A DNA stretch of 64,000 nt from Candidatus Bartonella washoeensis Sb944nv (GCF_000278135.1 NZ_JH725023.1:256883-320882), one strand, 5' to 3'. Counted from the stretch's first letter, positions 30,940 to 41,134 are shown. The notes: generated by a model not told the origin, from the letters alone. Numbers and translations: made by a program.

Positions 30940-31791
30940 ATGAAAACGCCATTTAGCAAAATGGACGGTCTTGGAAACAAAATCATTGTTGCTGATATGC
31001 GTAACAGCACACATGCACTCACACCGGAAGCAATTTGTGCCTTAGCAGCAGATTCCCAAACTCATTTTGATCAAATTATGGCTATCCATCCTCCCACCAA
31101 ACATGAAGCTGATTTCCGTATTGAAATATGGAACGCCGACGGTTCAATGGCTAAAGCGTGCGGGAATGGCACCCGCTGCGTAATCGCGTGGCTCATTGAT
31201 CACAATCTTGGTGAAAGCTTTCGATTGGAAGCGCCTGCTGGAATTATTGAAGGTAAACGCCAAACTGATAACCTCATCTCTGTTGACATGGGGCGCCCAA
31301 ATTTCAATGCAAAAGAAATGCCTGTTTCACGTGAAATAGTGGATACCAATCATGTAGAACTTACCGCTGGTCCCTTAAGGGATGCTTGCCTTGTATCCGT
31401 TGGCAATCTTCACGCTATTTTTTTTGTTGAAAGTAATATTCAAAACATTCCATTAGAAAAATATGGACCACAACTTGAACATGATCCCCTTTTTCCAGAA
31501 CAGTGCAATATTTCCATCGCTTATGTAACGTCACAGAAAAGCCTAAATTTACGAACATGGGAGCGAGGAGCAGGATTAACGCAAGCATGCGGCAGCGCTG
31601 CTTGTGCGAGTGCGGTGGCTGCCTGCCGACGTGGTCTTACACAACGTCATATTGATGTAAATTTACCAGGGGGAACGTTGAATATTTTTTATAGAGAAGA
31701 CAATCATATTATTATGACAGGTCCAATTAAATATGAATTTAGTGGTTTTTTAAATCCTTTAACAGGGAACTATAAAAAGGATCACTTTTGA
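30940..31791 (+). CDS. dapF: Diaminopimelate epimerase
   Basis: 283 residues; interconverts LL- and meso-diaminopimelate for lysine and peptidoglycan. Both catalytic cysteines are visible, in ACGNGTRC and in GLTQACGSAACAS. The N-terminus MKTPFSKMDGLGN is standard. Its stop shares a base with the mtaB start (TGATG). A parS-like palindrome lies inside the coding region at 31324-31337. Confidence 0.95.
   Translation: MKTPFSKMDGLGNKIIVADMRNSTHALTPEAICALAADSQTHFDQIMAIHPPTKHEADFRIEIWNADGSMAKACGNGTRCVIAWLIDHNLGESFRLEAPAGIIEGKRQTDNLISVDMGRPNFNAKEMPVSREIVDTNHVELTAGPLRDACLVSVGNLHAIFFVESNIQNIPLEKYGPQLEHDPLFPEQCNISIAYVTSQKSLNLRTWERGAGLTQACGSAACASAVAACRRGLTQRHIDVNLPGGTLNIFYREDNHIIMTGPIKYEFSGFLNPLTGNYKKDHF
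31324..31337. promoter_or_regulatory. parS: parS-like site inside dapF (one mismatch)
   Basis: GTTTCACGTGAAAT differs in one base from the 14-base palindrome GTTTCACGTGAAAC found near mnmG and in rsmG. It lies about 6.5 kb beyond parB on the side away from oriC. ParB binding is inferred. Confidence 0.5.
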
Positions 31792-33074
31792 TGGCTATAG
31801 AAATTGTAACATTTGGTTGTCGACTCAATAGCTACGAAACAGAAATCATACGTAAAGAAAGTGCTTCTTCGGGGCTAGATCAGCTTAAAGATGGTGCTAT
31901 TATCTTTAATACCTGCGCTGTTACTGCCGAAGCTGTGCGACAAGCAAAACAAGCTATTCGAAAAGCAAGACGTGAAAATCCACATGCCCGTATTATTGTC
32001 ACAGGATGTGCTGCACAAACAGAAACAAAAAGCTTTGCCCTTATGACAGAGGTGGATCTTATCTTAGGAAATGAAGAAAAACTCCATGCACATTCTTATC
32101 GTCAACTTCCTGATTTTGGCATCAACCATGATGAAAAATTGCGTGTCAATGATATCATGGAAGTGCAAAAAATTGCTCCGCATATGGTTAGTGCGATGGA
32201 AGAGCGCACACGTGCCTTTGTACAAATACAAAATGGATGCGACCATCGCTGTACATTTTGCATTATTCCTTATGGACGTGGACCATCACGCTCAGTCCCT
32301 ATGGGTGCTGTCGTTGAACAAATTAAAAAGCTAATAGACAATGGCATTCAAGAAGTTGTTCTAACAGGTGTCGACCTCACAAGCTACGGTCATGATCTCC
32401 CTGGAAAAGCCACTCTAGGAAAATTAACTTCAGCCATTTTGCATCACGTTCCTGACTTGCCTCGGTTGCGACTTTCATCTATAGATTCTATTGAAGCAGA
32501 TCAAGAACTCATCAATCTTTTAGCCTATGAGAAAAGAATAATGCCACATTTGCATTTATCTTTGCAAGCAGGCGATAATATGATTCTAAAGCGAATGAAA
32601 CGACGACATCTGCGTGAGCATGCAATTCAATTTTGCCAAGATTTACGTGCCAAACGTCCTACAATGGTTTATGGTGCCGATTTAATTGCTGGTTTTCCTA
32701 CTGAAACAGAAGAGATGTTCGAAAATAGTCTCGCTCTGATCAATGACTGTAATTTAACACATCTTCATGTCTTTCCTTTTAGCCCAAGAGAAGGAACCCC
32801 TGCCGCACGTATGCCACAAATCAATCGTAAGGTGGTTAAGATGCGTGCGGAAAGGTTGCGTAAAGCGGGTGAGGAAGCTTATCAAAAACATCTTGCTTAT
32901 TTACAAAATAGTCAGCAAACAATACTTGTTGAAAAAGATGAAATCGGACGAACGGAAGATTATACTCTTGCGAAAATTAAAGGTGCCAAAGCTGGAACAA
33001 TTGTTCAAGCACTTATCGTTGATCACGATGGTGATAAATTAATTGCTATTCTCCCAAAATTAAACGCAGCCTGA
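31791..33074 (+). CDS. mtaB: tRNA (N6-threonylcarbamoyladenosine(37)) methylthiotransferase MtaB
   Basis: A 427-residue radical-SAM enzyme that converts t6A37 to ms2t6A37 in tRNA. N-terminal MTTase domain cysteines in TFGCRLN, NTCAVT and TGCAAQ; radical-SAM triad in CDHRCTFC; and GYGADLIAGFPTE-like region near the end of the SAM domain. A C-terminal TRAM domain is short. The ATG at 31791 with AAAGG upstream is preferred over the TTG at 31788. Coupled to dapF, as in other rhizobia. Confidence 0.92.
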   Translation: MAIEIVTFGCRLNSYETEIIRKESASSGLDQLKDGAIIFNTCAVTAEAVRQAKQAIRKARRENPHARIIVTGCAAQTETKSFALMTEVDLILGNEEKLHAHSYRQLPDFGINHDEKLRVNDIMEVQKIAPHMVSAMEERTRAFVQIQNGCDHRCTFCIIPYGRGPSRSVPMGAVVEQIKKLIDNGIQEVVLTGVDLTSYGHDLPGKATLGKLTSAILHHVPDLPRLRLSSIDSIEADQELINLLAYEKRIMPHLHLSLQAGDNMILKRMKRRHLREHAIQFCQDLRAKRPTMVYGADLIAGFPTETEEMFENSLALINDCNLTHLHVFPFSPREGTPAARMPQINRKVVKMRAERLRKAGEEAYQKHLAYLQNSQQTILVEKDEIGRTEDYTLAKIKGAKAGTIVQALIVDHDGDKLIAILPKLNAA

Positions 33075-33087
33075 GCAGGAAATTCTT

Positions 33088-34320
33088 ATGACGAAATCTT
33101 TTATTAAAAAAATGCTCTCATTTAAAAATCCTAAAGAGCCAAAATTGAAAAGAATTCCACCTCATGATGAAACCGATATGAAAGAAAAAAATAAATGCAA
33201 AAGTGGAATTATAGAAAACGATTGCTCCGCAATAAACATTGAAAAAGAAGAGCAAACAGAAAATCAGAGTATAACACCTGAAAATCAAAATAGAGAAACG
33301 CAACCTTTTGAATCATATTCTGGCAAAATAATTGTCACAAACACAATCAGTGAAAAAAAAATTGAAGAACTTTTGCCTGAATTCTCTACTGAACAGAAAA
33401 AAACGGCGTGGTTTGGGCGCCTAAAAAAAGGATTAGCCCTTTCTTCACAACGCTTAAATGAATCTATAAGTAGCGTCTTTGTTAAAGGAAAACTTGATGA
33501 AAACACTCTGCAAGAGTTGGAAGATATTCTTATTCAAGCTGACCTTGGTGTGGAAACGGCTACACGAATTACCGACACCTTAGCTTCCAATCGTTACGAA
33601 AAAAATCTATCTCCAGATGATATTCATATCATCGTGGCTAACGAAATCAAAAAAGTGCTAGAACCTGTTGCAATTCCACTAGAACTTGATCTTAATCATA
33701 AACCTCATGTTATTTTGCTAGTAGGTGTAAATGGCACTGGAAAAACAACAACTATTGGAAAACTTGCAGCTAAACTAACTGCGGGGGGACTAAAAGTTAT
33801 GTTGGCTGCTGGTGATACCTTTCGCGCTGCAGCTATTGAGCAATTGCATATTTGGGGTAAACGTACGGGAGCACCTGTTATTTCAACAAAACTGGGTGCA
33901 GATGCAGCTAGCTTAGCATTTGATGCTTATGAAAAAGCCAAAAAGGCAAACAGTGATGTATTGATCATTGACACAGCTGGGCGCTTACAAAATAAAACTG
34001 AACTGATGGACGAATTGGCAAAAATTATTCGTGTTTTAGGAAAACATAACCCTCAAACACCCCATACAATTCTTCAAACGCTTGATGCAACCACTGGGCA
34101 AAATGCACTTAACCAAGTAGATATTTTCCGTGATATTGCTGGCGTTAACGGTTTAGTTATGACAAAGCTCGATGGTACCGCACGGGGAGGAATTCTTGTT
34201 GCCATCGCAGCAAAATACAAATTACCTGTCCATTTTATCGGTATAGGAGAGAATATTGAAGACCTTCAACCTTTCTCTGCTTCTGATTTTGCCGAAACCA
34301 TCACAGGAAAACACGCATGA
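33088..34320 (+). CDS. ftsY: Signal recognition particle receptor FtsY
   Basis: 410 residues. A hydrophilic, charged N-terminal A domain (about 1-100), then the NG domain: GVNGTGKTTTIGKL (P-loop), GDTFRAAAIEQL, DTAGRLQNK and TKLDGTARGG. It docks SRP-bound ribosomes at the membrane. It starts 13 bases after mtaB and overlaps the next gene by 4 bases. Confidence 0.95.
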   Translation: MTKSFIKKMLSFKNPKEPKLKRIPPHDETDMKEKNKCKSGIIENDCSAINIEKEEQTENQSITPENQNRETQPFESYSGKIIVTNTISEKKIEELLPEFSTEQKKTAWFGRLKKGLALSSQRLNESISSVFVKGKLDENTLQELEDILIQADLGVETATRITDTLASNRYEKNLSPDDIHIIVANEIKKVLEPVAIPLELDLNHKPHVILLVGVNGTGKTTTIGKLAAKLTAGGLKVMLAAGDTFRAAAIEQLHIWGKRTGAPVISTKLGADAASLAFDAYEKAKKANSDVLIIDTAGRLQNKTELMDELAKIIRVLGKHNPQTPHTILQTLDATTGQNALNQVDIFRDIAGVNGLVMTKLDGTARGGILVAIAAKYKLPVHFIGIGENIEDLQPFSASDFAETITGKHA

Positions 34321-35006
34321 ATAAACTTTTTTCTGAACCTCATCCATCCAATAATACCGATTCGAAGAATATTGAGAAACATAAAAAAGCAGCCCTTTCA
34401 CCGACTCTTAAATTTCTATTGGAAATAGGGCCATTAATCGTCTTTTTTCTAAGCAATTATAAGGGTGAATGGCTAATAAAAAATATTGTTTTTTTTAAAA
34501 GCTTTAATAAACCTATTTTTCCTGCAACCGCTATTTTCATGGTAGCAATCATCATTGCTTTAAGTTTATCATGGATCCTCGCACGAAAAATTCCCATAAT
34601 GCCTCTTATTTCAGGGATATTCGTTCTTGTCTTTGGATTTTTAACTCTTTGGCTTCACAACGATACTTTTATCAAAATGAAGCCGACGATCATTAACTGT
34701 TTATTTGCTCTTATTCTCTTTGGTGGCATGTTTTTTAAAAAACCACTCTTGCGGTATGTGTTTGATTCTACTTTAAAACTCGATGATTTAGGATGGCAAA
34801 AACTTACCTATCGTTGGGCATTATTTTTCGTTTTTCTTGCCCTTTTAAATGAAGTTGTTTGGCGCAATTTTAGTGATAATTTTTGGACAAGTTTTAAAGT
34901 ATTTGGTGTCATGCCCATAACAATTCTATTCATGCTTACACAAATGCCTACTATACTTAAACATTCAAAAGGTTTTTTAACAGAAGAGGACAAGTCTGAT
35001 TCTTAA
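34317..35006 (+). CDS. yciB: Inner-membrane septation protein A (YciB/IspZ)
   Basis: 229 residues with at least five membrane segments, starting after a hydrophilic 30-residue tail with LKFLLEIGPLIVFFLSNYKG and containing KPTIINCLFALILFGG and LNEVVWRNFSDNFWTSFKVFG, the hallmarks of the family. Role in cell envelope and septum maintenance. ATGA overlap with ftsY. Confidence 0.92.
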   Translation: MNKLFSEPHPSNNTDSKNIEKHKKAALSPTLKFLLEIGPLIVFFLSNYKGEWLIKNIVFFKSFNKPIFPATAIFMVAIIIALSLSWILARKIPIMPLISGIFVLVFGFLTLWLHNDTFIKMKPTIINCLFALILFGGMFFKKPLLRYVFDSTLKLDDLGWQKLTYRWALFFVFLALLNEVVWRNFSDNFWTSFKVFGVMPITILFMLTQMPTILKHSKGFLTEEDKSDS

Positions 35007-35072
35007 ATATAATGCATTTATTACGACAGGTTATTTTGTAAATTTATTCCTGACTTTTTATGGAGAAAGTAC

Positions 35073-35834
35073 GTGTTAATTGAGCAATTTATCTGTCGAG
35101 AAGATAATTTTGGTGTACTCATTCATGATGAAAAAAGTGGACTCACAGCCGCAATTGATGCACCTGAAAGCAAAGCAATTCATAGGGCCCTCAAACGCCA
35201 TAATTGGACCCTTCATACTATTTTTGTGACTCACCATCATCACGACCACGTAGAAGCGCTAGCCGAGTTAAAGCAAGTTTACAAAGCGTTAGTTGTTGGA
35301 CCAGAAAAAGAAAAAGAAAAGATTCGTTATCTTGACCAAACACTTCAACCTGATGAAAGTTTTTTCTTTGGAACACACCCGCTTTTAGCGCTTTCAACGC
35401 CTGGTCATACTTTAGGCGCATTATCTTACTATCTTCCTAAAGAGAATTTACTCTTTGCTGGAGATACACTTTTCTCTCTCGGTTGTGGACGCCTTTTCGA
35501 GGGAACACCTGCACAAATGCTTAGCTCTTTAAAAAAGCTTCGTCAACTTCCCGATGAAACACTTCTTTATTGTGGTCATGAATATACTAAAACTAACGCC
35601 CTTTTCGCATTGACACTTGATCCACATAATCAAAAACTTCATAAAAGAGTAGAGGATGTTTTTTTATTGCGCGCAAAAGACGCTGTGACTTTACCTGTAA
35701 CCTTAGGGGAAGAAAAAGCTATCAATCCTTTCCTCCGCTGGGATGATAATACGTTACGAAGAAACCTTGCAATGGAAAAAGAAACAGATGAAGAAGTCTT
35801 TGCTGAAATCCGAAGAAGAAAGGATATTTTCTAG
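35073..35834 (+). CDS. gloB: Hydroxyacylglutathione hydrolase (glyoxalase II)
   Basis: 253 residues of metallo-beta-lactamase fold. The metal motif THHHHDH is at 53-59; further ligands are in STPGHTLG, FAGDTLFSLGCGR and YCGHEYT. It hydrolyses S-D-lactoylglutathione in methylglyoxal detoxification. Starts with GTG at 35073 preceded by a GGAG site. Its last 40 bases are repeated almost perfectly 569 bases downstream, in front of the second of two tandem genes. Confidence 0.93.
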   Translation: MLIEQFICREDNFGVLIHDEKSGLTAAIDAPESKAIHRALKRHNWTLHTIFVTHHHHDHVEALAELKQVYKALVVGPEKEKEKIRYLDQTLQPDESFFFGTHPLLALSTPGHTLGALSYYLPKENLLFAGDTLFSLGCGRLFEGTPAQMLSSLKKLRQLPDETLLYCGHEYTKTNALFALTLDPHNQKLHKRVEDVFLLRAKDAVTLPVTLGEEKAINPFLRWDDNTLRRNLAMEKETDEEVFAEIRRRKDIF

Positions 35835-35836
35835 CC

Positions 35837-36319
35837 ATGTTTAAGCTTATCTTGCGTTTGTTTTCCCTTTTTCTTTTCGTAATACATACTCAACCAATAA
35901 TGGCAAAGGAAACAGACAATCAGTTTGATTTCCCATATATCATTGCAAATTATTCTTTAACAGAAGATTTTCTTTTAAAAATAGAAGAAATCGGAAAAAA
36001 ATGTGATGAAAACTTATTATCAACTTCAAAACCATATAATACTGAATATGACGACAGTATTGAAGGACAGATAGCTTCTATTTCTGCCAGACCTAAACTA
36101 ATGGGTCTTTTAAGAAAAAAGAATCTCACAGCTAAAGATTATATTATTGGTATCATGACTCTTCAAGCAACATTAATAATTCTTAACGAAGATATTGAAA
36201 ACCTTAAAAAAGAAGGCATTTTTTTTGATGAAAAAAATACTGTAGTTTCAGATAATTTGGAGTTTGGTAAAAAACATACGTATAGAATACTTAAAATTCT
36301 TAGAAGCAGTTGTAAATAG
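35837..36319 (+). CDS. Secreted protein of unknown function, tandem copy 1
   Basis: I do not recognise this 160-residue protein. It has a signal peptide (MFKLILRLFSLFLFVI, probable cleavage near IMA-K), an acidic linker, and a conserved block IASISARPKLMGLLRKKNLT followed by AKDYIIGIMTLQATL. The pattern 'xxLxKNLTxxDYxxGxxxL' occurs in small periplasmic proteins of rhizobia, but I cannot name a family. The gene starts 2 bases after the gloB stop and is probably co-transcribed with it. A paralogue follows. Confidence 0.7.
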   Translation: MFKLILRLFSLFLFVIHTQPIMAKETDNQFDFPYIIANYSLTEDFLLKIEEIGKKCDENLLSTSKPYNTEYDDSIEGQIASISARPKLMGLLRKKNLTAKDYIIGIMTLQATLIILNEDIENLKKEGIFFDEKNTVVSDNLEFGKKHTYRILKILRSSCK

Positions 36320-36354
36320 AATCTGTATTATTTTAAACAATTGATTAATTTTAT

Positions 36355-36398
36355 AGATGAAGAAGTCTTTGCTAAAATTCGAAGAAGAAAGGATAAAT
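36355..36398 (+). repeat. Duplicated 3' end of gloB
   Basis: About 40 bases matching the final codons of gloB (35786-35826) with two substitutions; in frame it still reads DEEVFAKIRRRKDK. The offset, 569 bases, equals the spacing between the starts of the two tandem genes, so the duplication unit began inside gloB. Confidence 0.85.
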
Positions 36399-36405
36399 TT
36401 TATCC

Positions 36406-36879
36406 ATGTTGAAGTTTATTTTGCGTTTGTTTCCCTTTTTTCTTTTTATAGCATATGTTCAAATAACAATGGCAGAAGGAACAGATAATCAATTTGTTCT
36501 CTCACTTAGCAGCAATCCAAATATCGTTGCAAATTATCCTTTAACAGAAGATTTACTCTCAAAAATAGAACAACTAAAAAAAGAAATTGAAGATTTACCT
36601 CCAGAGCCAGAGACGTCCAATACCGGAAATGATAACAGTATTGAAGGATTAATAGCCTCTATTTCTGCTAGACCAAAACTAACGGAGCTTTTAAGAAAAA
36701 ATAATCTTTCACCTAAAGATTATGTTATTGGTGTCATGGCTCTTCAAGCAACTTTAGCTGCAATAATAGACATTGAAGATAAAAAAATTCTCTTCAATGA
36801 AAAAAATACTATATCTTTAGATAATTTAAAGTTCGGTCAAAAATATATAGATAGAATTCGTGCTATTTTAGATAATTAA
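36406..36879 (+). CDS. Secreted protein of unknown function, tandem copy 2
   Basis: A 157-residue paralogue of the preceding gene with the same signal peptide (MLKFILRLFPFFLFI, cleavage near MA-E) and the same core IASISARPKLTELLRKNNLS then PKDYVIGVMALQATL. The part between them (residues about 55-80) differs most, and the end is shorter and lacks the C-terminal Cys of copy 1. It lies at the end of the gloB unit and converges on parB with no gap. Function unknown. Confidence 0.7.
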   Translation: MLKFILRLFPFFLFIAYVQITMAEGTDNQFVLSLSSNPNIVANYPLTEDLLSKIEQLKKEIEDLPPEPETSNTGNDNSIEGLIASISARPKLTELLRKNNLSPKDYVIGVMALQATLAAIIDIEDKKILFNEKNTISLDNLKFGQKYIDRIRAILDN

Positions 36880-37785
36880 TTAGTTCTGTAAACGTCGGCA
36901 AATATCATCCAATTGTTCTAATGAAGAATAGCGTATTTTTAAATCACCACCTTTTTTACCATGTCTAATAGTCACTTTCATTCCGATCACATCTGCAAGT
37001 AATTTTTCTAGAGATTTTGTTTCTGTATCCTTTTCAACAGCAGTTCGTTTTTTCGTTTTCGGATTTGCCTGTTCATATGCAAGTATTTCCGTTTGGCGCA
37101 CAGAGAGTCCTTCGCGAATAATTTTTTCGGCTAAATCCTGTGGATTATCAACGGTTATAAGGCAGCGTGCATGGCCAGCGGAGAGCTGTCCATCGGTTAA
37201 GAACTGTTGTACTTTTGGTGGAAGCTTTAACAAACGAAGCGTATTTGCAACGTGACTCCGGCTTTTTCCAATGACTTGTGCCAAATCTGCTTGCGTATAT
37301 CCATGCTCATTCAGTAACATCTCATATCCCATTGCTTCTTCTATAGGATTAAGGTCGGCACGCTGAACATTTTCAATAATTGCCAATTCCAAAGCTATCT
37401 TATCATCTACATCACGAACAATGACCGGCAATTGATTTAAATTAGCGCGCTGTGCAGCACGCCACCGCCGTTCACCAGCGATTAATTCAAACCGATGTGG
37501 ATGATCACGTAAAGGTCTTACAATGACAGGTTGAACAATACCATGCTGACGAATTGATTGCGCTAAATTATCAAGTTCTGCATCAGTAAAATGGCGCCGT
37601 GGATTATTTGGATTACACGAGATAGTTTCAAGTGGCACAAGTCGCTCAGAATGTGCAGAAATTGCATTAAACTCTGTAGATTTTTCATCAGTCGATGAAC
37701 GTGCAAGATTATTATTTAAATTTATATCCCCAATTAAAGCTGCTAAACCACGCCCTAATCTTTTTTTTGATTGATCATCATTCAT
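36880..37785 (-). CDS. parB: Chromosome partitioning protein ParB
   Basis: 301 residues. N-terminal ParA-interacting start (KKRLGRGLAALIGD), CTPase/ParB domain with GERRWRAAQRA, helix-turn-helix near YTQADLAQVIGKSRSHVANTLRL, and a C-terminal dimerisation domain. It binds parS, spreads along DNA and is pulled to the pole by ParA. It starts 29 bases after parA. Confidence 0.95.
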   Translation of the reverse strand: MNDDQSKKRLGRGLAALIGDINLNNNLARSSTDEKSTEFNAISAHSERLVPLETISCNPNNPRRHFTDAELDNLAQSIRQHGIVQPVIVRPLRDHPHRFELIAGERRWRAAQRANLNQLPVIVRDVDDKIALELAIIENVQRADLNPIEEAMGYEMLLNEHGYTQADLAQVIGKSRSHVANTLRLLKLPPKVQQFLTDGQLSAGHARCLITVDNPQDLAEKIIREGLSVRQTEILAYEQANPKTKKRTAVEKDTETKSLEKLLADVIGMKVTIRHGKKGGDLKIRYSSLEQLDDICRRLQN

Positions 37786-37814
37786 AATTTTGCTCTTTAA
37801 ATTTTTTTACATTT

Positions 37815-38612
37815 CTAAGCAGCAGCACGTGCTTGTTTTTCGCGTTGGATCACTTCCGATGCTAAACGCAAATATGCCTGGCTACCAGCACACTTCAGAT
37901 CATAAAGTAATACTGGTTTACCAAAAGAAGGGGCTTCAGATACACGCACGTTCCGTGGAATAACAGTACGATAAACTTTATCTCCCATAAAAGAACGCAC
38001 ATCTTCAACAACTTGATTTGAAAGATTATTACGTCCATCGTACATCGTTAGGACAATCCCTTGAATTTCTAAAGATGGATTAAGAACAGATCGCACTTGT
38101 TTTACTGTTTCAAGCAATTGGCTTAAACCTTCAAGTGCTAAAAATTCACATTGCATAGGCACTAAAACAGAATCTGCTGCCCCCATAGCATTCAGTGTTA
38201 AAAGATTAAGCGATGGAGGACAATCAATTAAAATATAACTAAATTTTTTTATCATTTTTGGATCATCACAGAGTGCTTTACGCAATCGCTGAATACGATC
38301 CTGTGATGAAGCAATTTCCATTTCTACGCCTAAAAGATCAAGCGTAGAAGGAACAATATGGAGATTGGGTACAGCTGTTTTCAAAGCTGCTTTTGTAACT
38401 GAAATTCCTGAAATCAAAACATCATAAGATGATAAAGGACGGCTATTACGATCAATTCCCAATCCTGTACTTGCATTACCTTGTGGATCAACATCCATAA
38501 TGAGAACGTTTTCACCAATAGCTGCTAAAGCTGTTGCAAGATTAATTGCTGTAGTTGTTTTGCCGACTCCACCTTTTTGGTTTGCAATAGCGATAATTCG
38601 TGTTTCGCTCAT
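37815..38612 (-). CDS. parA: Chromosome partitioning ATPase ParA (Soj)
   Basis: 265 residues with the deviant Walker A KGGVGKTTTAINLATAL near the N-terminus, DVDPQGNASTGLG, and Walker B YILIDCPPSLNLLT. It starts 6 bases after rsmG. Forms the chromosomal segregation system with parB and the parS sites nearby. Confidence 0.95.
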   Translation of the reverse strand: MSETRIIAIANQKGGVGKTTTAINLATALAAIGENVLIMDVDPQGNASTGLGIDRNSRPLSSYDVLISGISVTKAALKTAVPNLHIVPSTLDLLGVEMEIASSQDRIQRLRKALCDDPKMIKKFSYILIDCPPSLNLLTLNAMGAADSVLVPMQCEFLALEGLSQLLETVKQVRSVLNPSLEIQGIVLTMYDGRNNLSNQVVEDVRSFMGDKVYRTVIPRNVRVSEAPSFGKPVLLYDLKCAGSQAYLRLASEVIQREKQARAAA

Positions 38613-38618
38613 TTTGCT

Positions 38619-39266
38619 TTACCCTCTACATGATCGAACATGAGAAATTTCTAAAATAACAGAACTTTCATCAATTTTACTTTTATGTTTTAGCAGATCA
38701 AAGCGCCAATTGGCAGAGGCATTTGTTATTTCTGTAGCGTAATCCCGACCTTTTTGCAAAAGAGCTATTGTTTTTTCTGTTAACAATGGAAAAATAAGCT
38801 GTAAGAGGTCATCTAATGAAGCTAATCCTCGCGCTGTTATAACATCTGGTGCCTTTATTTTTTCATATACATCTTCAATTCTACAGTGATGAACTGTAGC
38901 TGGAAGATTAAGTTGAGTAATAACAGTTCTTAAAAAAGCTATTTTTTTTCCATTACTTTCAACGAGATCAATATGGCCTATTTTTTTTTCTTTCATTAAA
39001 ATAGCAATAACAATTGCAGGAAAACCTCCTCCTGATCCAAGATCACACCAGCGTAAAAAGTGGCTATGTAAAGGATAAATTTGAGCTGAATCCAAGATGT
39101 GGCGTGTCCATAGAATTGGTATTGTTTTAGAGGATACCAAATTAATATGCGTATTCCATTGAATTATAAAAGTTTCAAATTGTATTAAATTTTCCATCGT
39201 TTCACGTGAAACAGAAGGAATGATATTTAAGAGTTCCTGATATTTTTGTTCTATGGAAATATCCAT
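38619..39266 (-). CDS. rsmG: 16S rRNA (guanine-N7)-methyltransferase RsmG
   Basis: 215 residues; methylates G527 of 16S rRNA. SAM-binding motif CDLGSGGGFPAIVIA and the family block near WTRHILDSAQIYPL are visible. The ATG at 39266 shares a base with the mnmG stop (TGATG), preferred over the TTG at 39269. A perfect parS palindrome lies within its 5' coding region. Confidence 0.94.
   Translation of the reverse strand: MDISIEQKYQELLNIIPSVSRETMENLIQFETFIIQWNTHINLVSSKTIPILWTRHILDSAQIYPLHSHFLRWCDLGSGGGFPAIVIAILMKEKKIGHIDLVESNGKKIAFLRTVITQLNLPATVHHCRIEDVYEKIKAPDVITARGLASLDDLLQLIFPLLTEKTIALLQKGRDYATEITNASANWRFDLLKHKSKIDESSVILEISHVRSCRG
39199..39212. promoter_or_regulatory. parS: parS site inside rsmG
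   Basis: Perfect 14-base palindrome GTTTCACGTGAAAC, the chromosomal parS core known across bacteria. It lies about 1.4 kb from parB's start and about 4.6 kb from the candidate origin. ParB binding is inferred from sequence identity to the consensus. Confidence 0.88.
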
Positions 39267-41134
39267 CAAGCTGATTTAACCTTTTCACGTCGTTGACGTT
39301 GAATATAAGTGATAATAAGTGATAATGCTGCTGGAGTCATACCATCAATTTTCTGTGCATCAGCAATTGAACGTGGTGATATTTTTTGAATTTTTGCTTT
39401 TAATTCATTTGAAAGACCCGAAATTGCCTGAATATTAAGTGAAGGGGGAATTTCTAAACGCTCATCTCGTTGAAGAGCAGCAATATCTTGTGCTTGTTTT
39501 TCTAAATAAACTGCATATTGTGCTTCAATTTCTAGAGATTCAACTGTTTTAGAATCAATTGACTGTAATTGTGGCCAAAAATGTGAAAGACGCTCTATAG
39601 TCATATGAGGATAAGCAAGAAGATCATAAGCTGAACGTCTAATTCCATCGTGATTTACCTGTAATCCATGAGCAGACGCCTCATTAGGTGTTAGAAAAAG
39701 TTTCTGGCATATTGATCGTGCTTGATCGAGACGTCGCTGTTTTTGCTGATAACAATCCCAACGTTTTTTACTAATAATACCCCACTGCTCTGCCAAAGGT
39801 GTTAAACGAGTATCAGCATTATCAGAGCGTAAAGATAAACGAAATTCAGCACGTGATGTAAACATTCTATAAGGTTCAGAAACCCCACGTGAAATTAAAT
39901 CATCTATCATAACGCCAATATAAGCTGTAGAACGACTTATAAATATTTCATCTAATCCAGCAACCTTACGGGCAGCATTCAATCCTGCTAAAAGGCCTTG
40001 AGCTGCAGCTTCCTCATATCCTGTTGTACCATTAATTTGGCCGGCTAAAAACAATCCTGGTAAAGAACGTAATTCTAAGGTTTTCGTTAATTGTTGTGGA
40101 TTAACAAAATCATATTCAATAGCATAACCTGGTTGTAAAACCTCAACATTTTCCAATCCTTCAATTGATTTCAGTAAAGAAATTTGTACATTTTCAGGAA
40201 GAGAAGTTGAAAGTCCATTTGGATAAACAGTATCAGTATCCAAACCTTCTGGTTCCAGAAAAATCTGATGTCCATCACGTTCACCAAATTTAACAATTTT
40301 ATCTTCAATTGAAGGACAATACCGTGGACCTACTCCTTCAATAGCACCAGAATATAAAGCAGATTGATGAATATTTTCATGAATAATTTTATGTGTTCGT
40401 GCATTTGTACGCGTTATTGCACATTCAATTTGAGGTTGTTCAATTTTTTCTGTCAAGAGAGAAAAGGGAACAGGATCTTCATCTGCTTTCTGTTTTGGAA
40501 GACATTCCCAATGAATTGTTTTTTTACTAAGACGTGCAGGAGTTCCTGTTTTCAAGCGTCCAAGATTTATTCCATATTTTTTTAAGCTTTCAGCAAGTTG
40601 TACAGTTGATTGTTCACCCATTCTTCCAGCAGGCCATGTTTTATCGCCAATATGAATAAGACCACGCAAAAACGTACCTGTTGTTAAAACTACAGCACCA
40701 GAAAAAACATGCCCATTTTTTTTCAAAAGAACACCTGAAACACTATTATTTTTAACAGTTATATCAAGTACTTCATCTTCAATAAGACTTAAATTGTTTT
40801 GTTCTTTCAGAAATTTTTGAATTGCTTTTTTATAGAGTTGTCGATCTGCTTGCGTACGTGGTCCTCTTACTGCGGGTCCTTTTCGTCTATTAAGAAGTCG
40901 AAACTGAATTCCTGCAGCATCCGCTGCTCGTCCCATAAGACCATCTAAAGCATCTATTTCACGAACCAAATGTCCTTTTCCAAGTCCACCAATAGCAGGA
41001 TTACAGGACATTGTTCCCAATGCTGATATTTTATGTGTAACGAGTGCTGTACGCGCTCCCACACGCGCTGAAGCCGACGCAGCTTCACAGCCAGCATGAC
41101 CACCTCCAACAATAATGACATCATATAATTGCAT
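39266..41134 (-). CDS. mnmG: tRNA uridine 5-carboxymethylaminomethyl modification enzyme MnmG (GidA)
   Basis: 622 residues, FAD-dependent; acts with MnmE on the wobble uridine of tRNAs. FAD motif [13 protein letters not shown] at the N-terminus, [20 protein letters not shown], and the C-terminal GidA-associated domain. Order mnmE-mnmG-rsmG-parA-parB is the classical origin-proximal cluster. Confidence 0.96.
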   Translation of the reverse strand: MQLYDVIIVGGGHAGCEAASASARVGARTALVTHKISALGTMSCNPAIGGLGKGHLVREIDALDGLMGRAADAAGIQFRLLNRRKGPAVRGPRTQADRQLYKKAIQKFLKEQNNLSLIEDEVLDITVKNNSVSGVLLKKNGHVFSGAVVLTTGTFLRGLIHIGDKTWPAGRMGEQSTVQLAESLKKYGINLGRLKTGTPARLSKKTIHWECLPKQKADEDPVPFSLLTEKIEQPQIECAITRTNARTHKIIHENIHQSALYSGAIEGVGPRYCPSIEDKIVKFGERDGHQIFLEPEGLDTDTVYPNGLSTSLPENVQISLLKSIEGLENVEVLQPGYAIEYDFVNPQQLTKTLELRSLPGLFLAGQINGTTGYEEAAAQGLLAGLNAARKVAGLDEIFISRSTAYIGVMIDDLISRGVSEPYRMFTSRAEFRLSLRSDNADTRLTPLAEQWGIISKKRWDCYQQKQRRLDQARSICQKLFLTPNEASAHGLQVNHDGIRRSAYDLLAYPHMTIERLSHFWPQLQSIDSKTVESLEIEAQYAVYLEKQAQDIAALQRDERLEIPPSLNIQAISGLSNELKAKIQKISPRSIADAQKIDGMTPAALSLIITYIQRQRREKVKSA

